A stretch of DNA of 64,000 nucleotides, taken from Corallium rubrum (Eukaryota > Cnidaria > Anthozoa > Scleralcyonacea > Coralliidae). The stretch covers positions 5,116,877-5,180,876 of the forward strand of contig OZ036002.1 of NCBI GenBank assembly GCA_964035015.1, given 5' to 3'. Made by a program: the position numbers and the translations under genes. The notes below the pieces were generated by a model. The model made no database searches. It saw only the letters and a program-made list of their open reading frames with translations, and was not told the DNA's origin. Every line of letters begins with the position of its first letter. Position 1 is the first letter of the stretch. This document shows positions 27,251 to 40,208 of the stretch, piece after piece.

Positions 27251-30200
27251 TACTTTTTTTTTCCAGATTTTTTTAAAAATTCCAAAAAAATATTTTTAGC
27301 CCAAATACAGCCTTCTACTTTTCACAGAAGGTCTAAAACGACTTTATTTAACCGTTTTTGACCCTAACTCAAAAGTTTGAAAAATGACCAAAATTGGTCA
27401 AAAAGTAAAGGCTAACCCCTTTACTTTTTTTTTCCAGATTTTTTTTAAAAATTCCAAAAAAATATTTTTAGTCCAAATACAGCCTTCTACTTTTCACAGA
27501 AGGTCTAAAACGACTTTATTTAACCGTTTTTGACCCTAACTCAAAAGTTTGAAAAATGACCAAAATCGGTCAAAAAGTAAAGGCTAACCCCTTTACTTTT
27601 TTTTTCCAGATTTTTTTCAAAAAATCAAAAAAAATATTTTTAGCCAAAATACAGCCTTCTCCTTTTCACAGAAGGTCTAAAACGACTTTATTTAACTGTT
27701 TTTGACCCTAACTCAAAAGTTTCAAAAGTGACCAAAATTGGTCAAAAAGTAAAGGCTAACCCCTTTACTTTTTTTTCCAGATTTTTTTTTAAAAATTCCA
27801 AAAAAAATATTTTTAGTCCAAATGCAGCCTTCTACTTTTCACAGAAGGTCTAAAACGACTTTATTTAACCGTTTTTGACCCTAACTCAAAAGTTTGAAAA
27901 ATGACCAAAATTGGTCAAAAAGTAAAGGCTAACCCCTTTACTTTTTTTTTCCAGATTTCTCTTAAAATTCAAAAAAAAATATTTTTAGCCCAAATACAGC
28001 CTTCTCCTTTTCACAGAAGGTCTAAAACGACTTTATTTAACCGTTTTTGACCCTAACTCAAAAGTTTGAAAAATGACCAAAATTGGTCAAAAAGTAAAGG
28101 CTAACCCCTTTACTTTTTTTTCCAGATTTTTTTTAAAAATTCCAAAAAAATATTTTTAGCCCAAATACAGCCTTCTACTTTTCACAGAAGGTCTAAAACG
28201 ACTTTATTTAACCGTTTTTGACCCTAACTCAAAAGTTTGAAAAATGACCAAAATTGGTCAAAAAGTAAAGGCTAACCCCTTTACTTTTTTTTTCCAGATT
28301 TCTCTTAAAATTCAAAAAAAAATATTTTTAGCCCAAATACAGCCTTCTCCTTTTCACAGAAGGTCTAAAACGACTTTATTTAACCGTTTTTGTCCCTAAC
28401 TCAAAAGTTTGAAAAATGACTAAAATCGGTCAAAAAGTAAAGGCTAACCCCTTTACTTTTTTTTTCCAGATTTTTTTTTAAAATTCCAAAAAAATATTTT
28501 TAGCCCAAATACAGCCTTCTCCTTTTCACAAGTCTAAAACGACTTTATTTAACCGTTTTTGTCCCTAACTCAAAAGTTTGAAAAATGACTAAAATCGGTC
28601 AAAAAGTAAAGGCTAACCCCTTTACTTTTTTTTCCAGATTTCTCTTAAAATTCAAAAAAAAATTTTTTACCCCAAATACAGCCTTCTCCTTTTCACAGAA
28701 GGTCTAAAACGACTTTATTTAACCGTTTTTGACCCTAACTCAAAAGTTTGAAAAATGACCAAAATCGGTCAGAAACTAACCCCTTTACTTTTTTTTTCCA
28801 GATTTCTCTTAAAATTCAAAAAAAATATTTTTAGCCCAAATACAGCCTTCTCCTTTTCACAGAAGGTCTAAAACGACTTTATTTAACCGTTTTTGACCCT
28901 AACTCAAAAGTTTGAAAAATGACCAAAATCGGTCAGAAAGTAAAGGCTAACCCCTTTACTTTTTTTTTCCAGATTTCTCTTAAAATTCAAAAAAAAATTT
29001 TTTTAGCCCAAATACAGCCTTCTCCTTTGCACAGGTCTAAAACGACTTTATTTAACCGTTTTTGACCCTAACTCAAAAGTTTGAAAAATGACCAAAATCG
29101 GTCAAAAAGTAAAGGCTAACCCCTTTACTTTTTTTTTTCCAGATTTTTTTCCAAAAAATCAAAAAAAAATTTTTTAGCCCATATACAGCCCTCTCCTTTT
29201 CACAGAAGGTCTAAAACGACCTTATTTAACCGTTTTTGACCCTAACTCAAAAGTTTCAAAAGTGACCAAAATCGGTCAAAAAGTAAAGGCTAACCCCTTT
29301 ACTTTTTTTTCCGGGATTTTTTTAAAATTAAAAAAAAATATTTTTAGCCAAAATACAGCCTTCTCCTTTTCACAGAAGGTCTAAAACGACTTTATTTAAC
29401 CGTTTTTGACCCTAACTCAAAAGTTTCAAAAGTGACCAAAATCGGTCAAAAAGTAAAGGCTAACCCCTTTACTTTTTTTTTCCGGATTTTTTTTTAAAAA
29501 AAAAAAAAATATATTTTTAGCCAAAATACAGCCTTCTCCTTTTCACAAGTCTAAAACGACTTTATTTAACCGTTTTTGTCCCTAACTCAAAAGTTTGAAA
29601 AATGACTAAAATCGGTCAAAAAGTAAAGGCTAACCCTTTTACTTTTTTTTTCCAGATTTTTTTTAAAAATTCCAAAAAAATATTTTTAGCCCAAATACAG
29701 CCTTCTACTTTTCACAGAAGGTCTAAAACGACTTTATTTAACCGTTTTTGACCCTAACTCAAAAGTTTGAAAAATGACCAAAATTGGTCAAAAAGTAAAG
29801 GCTAACCCCTTTACTTTTTTTTCCAGATTTTTTTTAAAAATTCCAAAAAAATATTTTTAGCCCAAATACAGCCTTCTACTTTTCACAGAAGGTCTAAAAC
29901 GACTTTATTTAACCGTTTTTGACCCTAACTCAAAAGTTTGAAAAATGACCAAAATTGGTCAAAAAGTAAAGGCTAACCCCTTTACTTTTTTTTTCCAGAT
30001 TTTTTTTAAAAATTCCAAAAAAATATTTTTAGCCCAAATACAGCCTTCTACTTTTCACAGAAGGTCTAAAACGACTTTATTTAACCGTTTTTGACCCTAA
30101 CTCAAAAGTTTGAAAAATGACCAAAATTGGTCAAAAAGTAAAGGCTAACCCCTTTACTTTTTTTTCCAGATTTCTCTTAAAATTCAAAAAAAAATATTTT

Positions 30201-33200
30201 TAGCCCAAATACAGCCTTCTCCTTTTCACAGAAGGTCTAAAACGACTTTATTTAACCGTTTTTGACCCTAACTCAAAAGTTTGAAAAATGACTAAAATCT
30301 GTCAAAAAGCAAAGGCTAACAGCTTTACTTTTTTTTTCCGGATTTTTTTCAAAAAATTAAAACAAATATTTTTAGTGAAAATACAGCCTTCTCCTTTTCA
30401 CAGAAGGTCTAAAACGACTTTATTTAACCGTTTTTGTCCCTAACTCAAAAGTTTGAAAAATGACTAAAATCGGTCAAAAAGTAAAGGCTAACCCCTTTAC
30501 TTTTTTTTCCAGATTTTTTTTAAAATTCCAAAAAAAATATTTTTAGCCCAAATACAGCCTTCTCCTTTTCACAAGTCTAAAACGACTTTATTTAACCGTT
30601 TTTGTCCCTAACTCAAAAGTTTGAAAAATGACTAAAATCGGTCAAAAAGTAAAGGCTAACCCCTTTACTTTTTTTTTCCAGATTTCTCTTAAAATTCAAA
30701 AAAAAAATTTTTAGCCCAAATACAGCCTTCTCCTTTTCACAGAAGGTCTAAAACGACTTTATTTAACCGTTTTTGACCCTAACTCAAAAGTTTGAAAAAT
30801 GACCAAAATCGGTCAGAAACTAACCCCTTTACTTTTTTTTTCCAGATTTCTCTTAAAATTCAAAAAAAAAATTTTTAGCCCAAATACAGCCTTCTACTTT
30901 TCACAGAAGGTCTAAAACGACTTTATTTAACCGTTTTTGACCCTAACTCAAAAGTTTGAAAAATGACCGAAATTGGTCAAAAAGTAAAGGCTAACCCCTT
31001 TACTTTTTTTTCCAGATTTTTTTTAAAAATTCCAAAAAAATATTTTTAGCCCAAATACAGCCTTCTACTTTTCACAGAAGGTCTAAAACGACTTTATTTA
31101 ACCGTTTTTGACCCTAACTCAAAAGTTTGAAAAATGACCAAAATTGGTCAAAAAGTAAAGGCTAACCCCTTTACTTTTTTTTTCCAGATTTCTCTTAAAA
31201 TTCAAAAAAATATATTTTTAGCCCAAATACAGCCTTCTACTTTTCACAGAAGGTCTAAAACGACTTTATTTAACCGTTTTTGACCCTAACTCAAAAGTTT
31301 GAAAAATGACCAAAATTGGTCAAAAAGTAAAGGCTAACCCCTTTACTTTTTTTTTCCAGATTTCTCTTAAAATTCAAAAAAAAATATTTTTAGCCCAAAT
31401 ACAGCCTTCTCCTTTTCACAGAAGGTCTAAAACGACTTTATTTAACCGTTTTTGACCCTAACTCAAAAGTTTGAAAAATGACTAAAATCGGTCAAAAAGT
31501 AAAGGCTAACCCCTTTACTTTTTTTTTTCCGGATTTTCTTAAAAATTCCAAAAAAATATTTTTAGCCCAAATACAGCCTTCTCCTTTTCACAGAAGGTCT
31601 AAAACGACTTTATTTAACCGTTTTTGTCCCTAACTCAAAAGTTTGAAAAATGACTAAAATCGGTCAAAAAGTAAAGGCTAACCCCTTTACTTTTTTTTCC
31701 AGATTTTTTTTTAAAATTCCAAAAAAATATTTTTAGCCCAAATACAGCCTTCTCCTTTTCACAAGTCTAAAACGACTTTATTTAACCGTTTTTGTCCCTA
31801 ACTCAAAAGTTTGAAAAATGACTAAAATCGGTCAAAAAGTAAAGGCTAACCCCTTTACTTTTTTTTTCCAGATTTCTCTTAAAATTCAAAAAAAAAATTT
31901 TTAGCCCAAATACAGCCTTCTCCTTTTCACAGAAGGTCTAAAACGACTTTATTTAACCGTTTTTGACCCTAACTCAAAAGTTTGAAAAATGACCAAAATC
32001 GGTCAGAAACTAACCCCTTTACTTTTTTTTTCCAGATTTCTCTTAAAATTCAAAAAAAAAATTTTTAGCCCAAATACAGCCTTCTACTTTTCACAGAAGG
32101 TCTAAAACGACTTTATTTAACCGTTTTTGACCCTAACTCAAAAGTTTGAAAAATGACCAAAATTGGTCAAAAAGTAAAGGCTAACCCCTTTACTTTTTTT
32201 TTCCAGATTTTTTTTAAAAATTCCAAAAAAATATTTTTAGCCCAAATACAGCCTTCTACTTTTCACAGAAGGTCTAAAACGACTTTATTTAACCGTTTTT
32301 GACCCTAACTCAAAAGTTTGAAAAATGACCAAAATTGGTCAAAAAGTAAAGGCTAACCCCTTTACTTTTTTTTCCAGATTTCTCTTAAAATTCAAAAAAA
32401 AATATTTTTAGCCCAAATACAGCCTTCTCCTTTTCACAGGTCTAAAACGACTTTATTTAACCGTTTTTGACCCTAACTCAAAAGTTTGAAAAATGACTAA
32501 AATCGGTCAGAAAGTAAAGGCTAACCCCTTTACTTTTTTTTTTCAGATTTCTCTTAAAAATTCCAAAAAAATATTTTTAGCCCAAATACAGCCTTCTCCT
32601 TTTCACATAACCTCTAAAACGACTTTATTTAACCGTTTTTCACCCTAATGAAAATTTTCAAAAGTGACCAAAATCGGTCAAAAAGTAAAGGCCATCCCCT
32701 TTAGTTTTTTTTCCGCATTTTTTTTTAAAATTCCAAAAAAATATTTTTAGCCAAAATACAGCCTTCTCTTTTTCACAGAAGGTCTTAAACGACTTTATTT
32801 AACCGTTTATGATCGTAACTAAAAAGTTTCAAAAGTGACCAAAATCGGTCAAAAAGTAAAGGCTAACCCCTTTACTTTTTTTTTCCAGATTTCTCTTAAA
32901 ATTCAAAAAAAAATTTTTTAGCCCAAATACAGCCTTCTCCTTTTCACAGAAGGTCTAAAACGACTTTATTTAACCGTTTTTGACCCTAACTCAAAAGTTT
33001 GAAAAATGACCAAAATCGGTCAGAAACTAACCCCTTTACTTTTTTTTTCCAGATTTCTCTTAAAATTCAAAAAAAAAATTTTTAGCCCAAATACAGCCTT
33101 CTACTTTTCACAGAAGGTCTAAAACGACTTTATTTAACCGTTTTTGACCCTAACTCAAAAGTTTGAAAAATGACCAAAATTGGTCAAAAAGTAAAGGCTA

Positions 33201-36200
33201 ACCCCTTTACTTTTTTTTCCAGATTTTTTTTAAAAATTCCAAAAAAATATTTTTAGCCCAAATACAGCCTTCTCCTTTTCACAGAAGGTCTAAAACGGCT
33301 TTATTTAACCGTTTTTCACCCTAATTCAAAAGTTTCAAAAGTGATCAAAATTGGTCAAAAAGTAAAGGCTAACCCCTTTACTTTTTTTTTCCAGATTTCT
33401 CTTAAAATTCAAAAAAAAATATTTTTAGCCCAAATACAGCCTTCTCCTTTTCACAGGTCTAAAACGACTTTATTTAACCGTTTTTGACCCTAACTCAAAA
33501 GTTTGAAAAATGACTAAAATCGGTCAAAAAGTAAAGGCTAACCCCTTTACTTTTTTTTTTCAGATTTTTCTTAAAAATTCCAAAAAAATATTTTTAGCCC
33601 AAATACAGCCTTCTCCTTTTCACAGAAGGTCTAAAACGACTTTATTTAACCGTTTTTGTCCCTAACTCAAAAGTTTGAAAAATGACTAAAATCGGTCAAA
33701 AAGTAAAGGCTAACCCCTTTACTTTTTTTTCCAGATTTTTTTTTAAAATTCCAAAAAAATATTTTTAGCCCAAATACAGCCTTCTCCTTTTCACAAGTCT
33801 AAAACGACTTTATTTAACCGTTTTTGTCCCTAACTCAAAAGTTTGAAAAATGACCAAAATCGGTCAAAAAGTAAAGGCTAACCCCTTTACTTTTTTTTCT
33901 CATATTTTTTTAAAATTAAAAAAAAAACTTTTTAGCCCATATACAGCCTTCTCCTTTTCACAGAAGGTCTAAAACGACCTTATTTAACCGTTTTTGACCC
34001 TAACTCAAAAGTTTCAAAAATGACCAAAATCGGTCAAAAAGTAAAGGCTAACCCCTTTACTTTTTTTTTCCAGATTTTTTTTAAAATTCAAAAAAAAATA
34101 TTTTTAGCCCAAATACAGCCTTCTCCTTTTCACAGAAGGTCTAAAACGACTTTATTTAACCGTTTTTGACCCTAACTCAAAAGTTTGAAAAATGACCAAA
34201 ATCGGTCAAAAAGTAAAGGCTAACCCCTTTACTTTTTTTTTCCAGATTTTTTTCAAAAAATTAAAAAAAAAATTTTTTTAGCCCATATACAGCCTTCTCC
34301 TTTTCACAGAAGGTCTAAAACGACCTTATTTAACCGTTTTTGACCCTAACTCAAAAGTTTCAAAAATGACCAAAATCTGTCAAAAAGTAAAGGCTAACCC
34401 CTTTACTTTTTTTTTCTCCCGATTTTTCTATTAAAATTCAAAAAAAAATTTTTTTAGCCCATATACAGCCTTCTCCTTTTCACAGAAGGTCTAAAACGAC
34501 CTTATTTAACCGTTTTTGACCCTAACTCAAACGTTTCAAAAATGACCAAAATCGGTCAAAAAGTAAAGGCTAACCCCTTTACTTTTTTTTCTGGATTTTT
34601 TTTAAAATTCAAAAAAAAATATTTTTAGCCCAAATACAGCCTTCTCCTTTTCACAGAAGGTCTAAAACGACTTTATTTAACCGTTTTTGACCCTAACTCA
34701 AAAGTTTGAAAAATGACCAAAATCGGTCAGAAACTAACCCCTTTACTTTTTTTTTCCAGATTTCTCTTAAAATTCAAAAAAAAAATTTTTAGCCCAAATA
34801 CAGCCTTCTCCTTTTCACAGAAGGTCTAAAACGACTTTATTTAACCGTTTTTGACCCTAACTCAAAAGTTTGAAAAATGACCAAAATCGGTCAGAAAGTA
34901 AAGGCTAACCCCTTTACTTTTTTTTTCCAGATTTCTCTTAAAATTCAAAAAAAAATTTTTTTAGCCCAAATACAGCCTTCTCCTTTGCACAGGTCTAAAA
35001 CGACTTTATTTAACCGTTTTTGACCCTAACTCAAAAGTTTGAAAAATGACCAAAATCGGTCAAAAAGTAAAGGCTAACCCCTTTACTTTTTTTTTCCAGA
35101 TTTCTCTTAAAATTCAAAAAAAAAATTTTTTAGCCCAAATACAGCCTTCTCCTTTTCACAGAAGGTCTAAAACGACTTTATTTAACCGTTTTTGACCCTA
35201 ACTCAAAAGTTTGAAAAATGACCAAAATCGGTCAAAAAGTAAAGGCTAACCCCTTTACTTTTTTTTTTCAGATTTCTCTTAAAAATTCCAAAAAAATATT
35301 TTTAGCCCAAATACAGCCTTCTCCTTTTCACAGAAGGTCTAAAACGACTTTATTTAACCGTTTTTGACCCTAAATCGAAAGTTTGAAAAATGACTAAAAT
35401 TGGTCAAAAAGTAAAGGCTAACCCCTTTACTTTTTTTTTCCAGATTTTTTTTTAAAATTCCAAAAAAATATTTTTAGCCCAAATACAGCCTTCTCCTTTT
35501 CACAAGTCTAAAACGACTTTATTTAACCGTTTTTGTCCCTAACTCAAAAGTTTGAAAAATGACTAAAATCGGTCAAAAAGTAAAGGCTAACCCCTTTACT
35601 TTTTTTTTCCAGATTTTTTTTAAAAATTCCAAAAAAATATTTTTAGCCCAAATACAGCCTTCTACTTTTCACAGAAGGTCTAAAACGACTTTATTTAACC
35701 GTTTTTGACCCTAACTCAAAAGTTTGAAAAATGACCAAAATTGGTCAAAAAGTAAAGGCTAACCCCTTTACTTTTTTTTTCCAGATTTCTCTTAAAATTC
35801 AAAAAAAAAATTTTTTAGCCCAAATACAGCCTTCTCCTTTTCACAGAAGGTCTAAAACGACTTTATTTAACCGTTTTTGACCCTAACTCAAAAGTTTGAA
35901 AAATGACCAAAATCGGTCAAAAAGTAAAGGCTAACCCCTTTACTTTTTTTTTTCAGATTTCTCTTAAAAATTCCAAAAAAATATTTTTAGCCCAAATACA
36001 GCCTTCTCCTTTTCACAGAAGGTCTAAAACGACTTTATTTAACCGTTTTTGACCTTAAATCGAAAGTTTGAAAAATGACTAAAATTGGTCAAAAAGTAAA
36101 GGCTAACCCCTTTACTTTTTTTTTCCAGATTTTTTTTTAAAATTCCAAAAAAATATTTTTAGCCCAAATACAGCCTTCTCCTTTTCACAAGTCTAAAACG

Positions 36201-37442
36201 ACTTTATTTAACCGTTTTTGTCCCTAACTCAAAAGTTTGAAAAATGACTAAAATCGGTCAAAAAGTAAAGGCTAACCCTTTTACTTTTTTTTTCCAGATT
36301 TTTTTTAAAAATTCCAAAAAAATATTTTTAGCCCAAATACAGCCTTCTACTTTTCACAGAAGGTCTAAAACGACTTTATTTAACCGTTTTTGACCCTAAC
36401 TCAAAAGTTTGAAAAATGACCAAAATTGGTCAAAAAGTAAAGGCTAACCCCTTTACTTTTTTTTTCCAGATTTTTTTTAAAAATTCCAAAAAAATATTTT
36501 TAGCCCAAATACAGCCTTCTACCTTTCACAGAAGGTCTAAAACGACTTTATTTAACCGTTTTTGACCCTAACTCAAAAGTTTGAAAAATGACCAAAATTG
36601 GTCAAAAAGTAAAGGCTAACCCCTTTACTTTTTTTTTCCAGATTTCTCTTAAAATTCAAAAAAAAATATTTTTAGCCCAAATACAGCCTTCTCCTTTTCA
36701 CAGAAGGTCTAAAACGACTTTATTTAACCGTTTTTGACCCTAACTCAAAAGTTTGAAAAATGACTAAAATCGGTCAGAAAGTAAAGGCTAACCCCTTTAC
36801 TTTTTTTTTTCAGATTTCTCTTAAAAATTCCAAAAAAATATTTTTAGCCCAAATACAGCCTTCTCCTTTTCACAGAAGGTCTAAAACGACTTTATTTAAC
36901 CGTTTTTGTCCCTAACTCAAAAGTTTGAAAAATGACTAAAATCGGTCAAAAAGTAAAAGCTAACCCCTTTACTTTTTTTTTCCAGATTTTTTTTAAAAAT
37001 TCCAAAAAAATATTTTTAGCCCAAATATAGCCTTCTCCTTTTCACAAGTCTAAAACGACTTTATTTAACCGTTTTTGACCCTAACTCAAAAGTTTGAAAA
37101 ATGACCAAAATCGGTCAAAAAGTAAAGGCTAACCCCTTTACTTTTTTTTTCCAGATTTCTCTTAAAATTCCAAAAAAATATTTTTAACCCAAATACAGCC
37201 TTCTCCTTTTCACACAAGGTCTAAAATGACTTTATTTAACCGTTTTTGACCCTAACTCAAAAGTTTGAAAAATGACCAAAATCGGTCAGAAAGTAAAGGC
37301 TAACCCCTTTACTTTTTTTTTCCAGATTTCTCTTAAAATTCAAAAAAAATATTTTTAGCCCAAATACAGCCTTCTCCTTTTCACCGAAGGTCTAAAACGA
37401 CTTTATTTAACCGTTTTTGACCCTAACTCAAAAGTTTGAAAA

Positions 37443-38783
37443 ATGACCAAAATCGGTCAAAAAGTAAAGGCTAACAAACTAATTCACCCTACTCAAATCG
37501 GGTTTATGCCAGGAAACAGAACGGCAGACCATGTTCTCACACTGAAAACTCTGCATGATAAATACGTTAAACAGAGTAAGAATGAGAAAATTTATACATG
37601 TTTTGTCGACTTTAGAAAAGCTTTTGATTCCGTTTGGCATCAAGGCTTATTCTACCAATTACTCAAAAATAACATAGGAGGACATTTCTATGATTTAATT
37701 CAAGACCTCTATTCAAGCACCAAATGTGCAATAAAACTTTCCGATAACAGAACTCCGTTTTTCCCCTACAAAAAGGGAGTTCGTCAAGGATGCATTTTGA
37801 GCCCTTTACTATTTAATATTTATATAAATGAACTCCCAAAACTATTCGAACAAACACAATCAGATCCATTTGTATTACCAAACGGGACTGCTATAAACAG
37901 TCTCCTATATGCAGATGATCTCATTATACTTTCACGCTCAAAATCAGGTTTACAAAACTGTCTAAACCAACTGCACGAATGGTGTAGTAAGTGGCTAATG
38001 GAAGTAAACATCAAGAAAACTAAAATTATGATTCTACAAAAACATAACTCAAAATTACCAGACCTTAATTTCCACATTGGAGATAAAAAGATAGATATAG
38101 TCAAAGAGTATACCTATCTTGGTCTCAAACTTGTACCCAACGGCCAATTTAAGCTTGCTCAACAACAGCTATGCGAAAAAGCTCTGCATGCCCTTCATAA
38201 AATTCGTAAAAAACTTGATTTTCATAAACTCTCTCCGAAAACAGCTACCAAAATTTTTGACACAGTTATCTCCCCCATTCTACTATACAACTCAGAAATC
38301 TGGGGAGCATATGAAAAAAATGATCTTAACAAATGGGACAATTCCGAAACAGAAAAAGTCCACCTAAGATTTTGCAAATTATATTTAGGTGTGAACAGAA
38401 AAGCAAGCAATATAGCTTGCAGAAGTGAACTTGGGAAGTATCCACTTCTGATTTCAATTAAAAAGAATATAATCAACTATTTTAAACATATTCTCAAACT
38501 AGACGACAACTCAATTGTTAAACAATCATTCCTAATGTCTAAACATTTATATGATAATGGTAAAGAATCTTATTATACCAAGGCGATAGCTATGTTAAAA
38601 CCATTCTATGATAAAACAAACTTGGAAAATGATATTATCAACTACTGTACAAAAACTGTCGTAAATAAAATGAAAGTGAAATATGAAGAATTCTGGCGTC
38701 ATAAAATGAGACTAACTCCTCCAAACTATCTTTCTTTTGTAAATTCAAAAACCAATACAAAATGGAAGAATACTTATCTCTAA
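37443..38783 (+). pseudogene. LINE reverse transcriptase, N-terminally truncated and fused to satellite sequence
   Basis: This 446-codon ORF holds the palm and thumb of a LINE reverse transcriptase, the enzyme that copies element RNA at a nicked chromosomal target. Visible motifs are GFMPGNRTADHVL (residues 20-32), motif A CFVDFRKAFDSVW with Asp56, motif B KGVRQGCILSPLLFNIYINE (about 111-130), and the catalytic YADD at 156-159. A thumb-like region with EYTYLGLKL and ISPILLYNSEIWGAY follows. The first 11 residues (MTKIGQKVKAN) and the start codon come from the satellite monomer, so the ORF start is an accident of insertion. The endonuclease and the first RT blocks are absent. The ORF ends early by frameshift into the next entry, so it cannot make an active element protein. 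Confidence 0.93.
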
Positions 38784-39157
38784 TTAAAAATCCAACAATA
38801 AGGAGAACATTCTCCCAATATCGTATAAGCAACCATAAGTTGCAAATTGAACGAGGAAGATACGAAAATGTTCCTCGTGAAGAGCGAATTTGTAAACTAT
38901 GTGACTCTGGCAATGTGGAAAACGAATTCCACTTCGCCTTCACATGCCAAAAATACCAACATTTACGAGACAACTCAAACAACATTCTCAAAAATCTGTT
39001 TGATCTCAACACAACAACAGAAACTAAACAGAAATTACTTGAACACACGATGTCTTCGGACGATCCTGTTCTGATAAATCTATTTTCCAAGTTTGTATTT
39101 CTCTGCACAAAGGAACGAGAAGATAGCCTCAAATCCCTGGAAACACAAAATAATTGA
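38762..39157 (+). pseudogene. C-terminal zinc-knuckle part of the LINE ORF, +1 frame
   Basis: This 131-codon frame overlaps the RT ORF by about 20 bases. It continues the LINE protein with a C-terminal Cys/His cluster, CKLCDSGNVENEFHFAFTC, typical of the nucleic-acid-binding tail after the RT of these LINEs. The RT frame stops at 38,783 while this frame stays open. A single-base loss in the A-rich stretch near 38,765 is the simplest explanation. The tail ends normally at 39,157, followed by the 3' UTR. Confidence 0.85.
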
Positions 39158-39503
39158 AAAAATCCAAAAAAAAACAACCCCCAACAAACACCCAAATACT
39201 TCTCTCTATACATACTATACTTCCAATATAGTATTGGGATATAACCATACATATTATATTATATACAATAGTTATTATATATATATATATAAGTTTTTAT
39301 ATTAATATAATATGTTGTATTAATATAAAAACTTATATTATACTTAAAAAGAAAACTTTTAAATGAACTACATCAGAACACAGTAGTCATAACATTGTTT
39401 GGACACTGGAGTGGTTTATAGATTATCTTATATATATACATATTGTTGTTCAGTGCTCTTACAGCACTATATACTTTAGCAATGCCTGTAATTAGGTCAT
39501 GCC

Positions 39504-39536
39504 AATAAAGTTTATTTAAAAAAAAAAAAAAAAAAA
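39504..39536 (+). terminator. LINE poly(A) signal and A tail
   Basis: AATAAA at 39,504-39,509 is followed by a run of 19 A (39,518-39,536) and then abruptly by satellite sequence. This marks the 3' end of a retroposed, polyadenylated transcript. Confidence 0.9.
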
Positions 39537-39742
39537 CCCCTTTACTTTTTTTTTCCAGATTTCTCTTAAAATTCAAAAAAATTTTTTTAGCCCAAATACA
39601 GCCTTCTCCTTTTCACAGAAGGTCTAAAACGACTTTATTTAACCGTTTTTGACCCTAACTCGAAAGTTTCAAAAATGACCAAAATCTGGTCAAAAAGTAA
39701 AGTCTAACCCCTTGAGCTTATTTTAAAAATTCCAAAAATTGT
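39537..39742 (+). repeat. Right end of the satellite array beyond the LINE
   Basis: Just over one monomer continues in phase from the T-tract (CCCCTTTACTTTT) through AGCCCAAATACAGCC to a degenerate TCAAAAAGTAAAGTCTAACCCC. The array then decays into unique DNA with a short GTAGTGTAGTGTAATGTAATG run. Confidence 0.92.
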
Positions 39743-40208
39743 AGTGTAGTGTAATGTAATGTATAAAGATATACTCAAGCCAAACCATCAATATTTGGGT
39801 TTTGGATAGGGTTAGTAGTAATGTGCAAATATATTAATTTTTCTACTTACCAACGTAGATTTTGCTGAGCTTGTTACCAGAAATACAACGGTTTGGGGCA
39901 GCCTAAAATTCGATGATGGTAATATTACTTCTCGAGTACAAGAGAAGATACTACAGTGGTTGGCACCTACGCGTGTACACCGTCCGTTTATGCAGTACAG
40001 TACAGTACATATACATACCATATACACAGGCAATTATGCCAGGCAATAATTCCTCGAAAGCTCGCTCAGAGACAACCCGTCGACGCTCAGGATTTCCGTT
40101 TGTTTTTCGGCCTTTAACAATGTCAAATTACTCAAATTACATCAAACAAATAGAATGGCTTCGTTCTTTACATCAGCTAAAAAGAAGCGGAAAAACACCA
40201 AGAACAGT
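39743..40208. other. Unique sequence, nothing recognised
   Basis: There is a short TACAG repeat near 39,993-40,008 and no convincing coding signal. An ATG-led ORF at 40,155 (encoding many Lys) runs straight into the CAAA microsatellite, so it is not called. Confidence 0.4.

Larger units (their letters stand above)
3691..37475 (+). repeat. Satellite DNA array, ~170-bp monomer, about 200 copies
   Basis: Head-to-tail copies are spaced 168-172 bp apart (for example CCCAAATACA at 3,841, 4,011 and 4,183). The landmarks of each monomer, in order, are AGCCCAAATACAGCC, TCCTTTTCACAGAAGG, CTAAAACGACTTTATTTAACC, GTTTTTGACCCTAACTC, four A-tracts, GTAAAGGCTAACCCCTTTAC, and a T8-T10 tract ending CCAGATTT. 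Copies differ by linked variants: GAC/GTC before CCTAAC; CACAGAAGG, CACAAG or GCACAGG; TTTCTCTTAAAATTC or TTTTTTTTAAAAATTCC; CGGTC or TGGTC. No ORF survives across a monomer. The period is close to a nucleosome repeat, which is common in centromeric or pericentromeric satellites; that location is inference. Confidence 0.97.
37476..39536 (+). mobile_element. 5'-truncated non-LTR retrotransposon (LINE) inserted in the satellite
   Basis: Satellite sequence stops in mid-monomer at GGCTAAC (37,475) and resumes at CCCCTTTACTTTT (39,537), so about 2.06 kb was inserted at one point. The insert holds the C-terminal part of a reverse transcriptase ORF, a zinc-knuckle tail, a 3' UTR, AATAAA and a 19-nt A tail. 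The 5' part (endonuclease and start of RT) is missing, as after incomplete target-primed reverse transcription. The target duplication is at most 3 bp (AAC), possibly none. The clade was not determined; the RT style resembles L2/CR1/Jockey-type elements. Confidence 0.93.

Noticed and set aside
3691..37475. Regularly spaced repeats that might suggest a CRISPR array
   Set aside because: The whole 170-bp unit repeats with no unique spacers, there are no cas genes, and the context is eukaryotic.
3691..37475. CENP-B-box-like motif in the satellite
   Set aside because: I looked for the TTCG...CGGGA pattern in the monomer and did not find it, so the centromere idea rests only on period, bending and array size.
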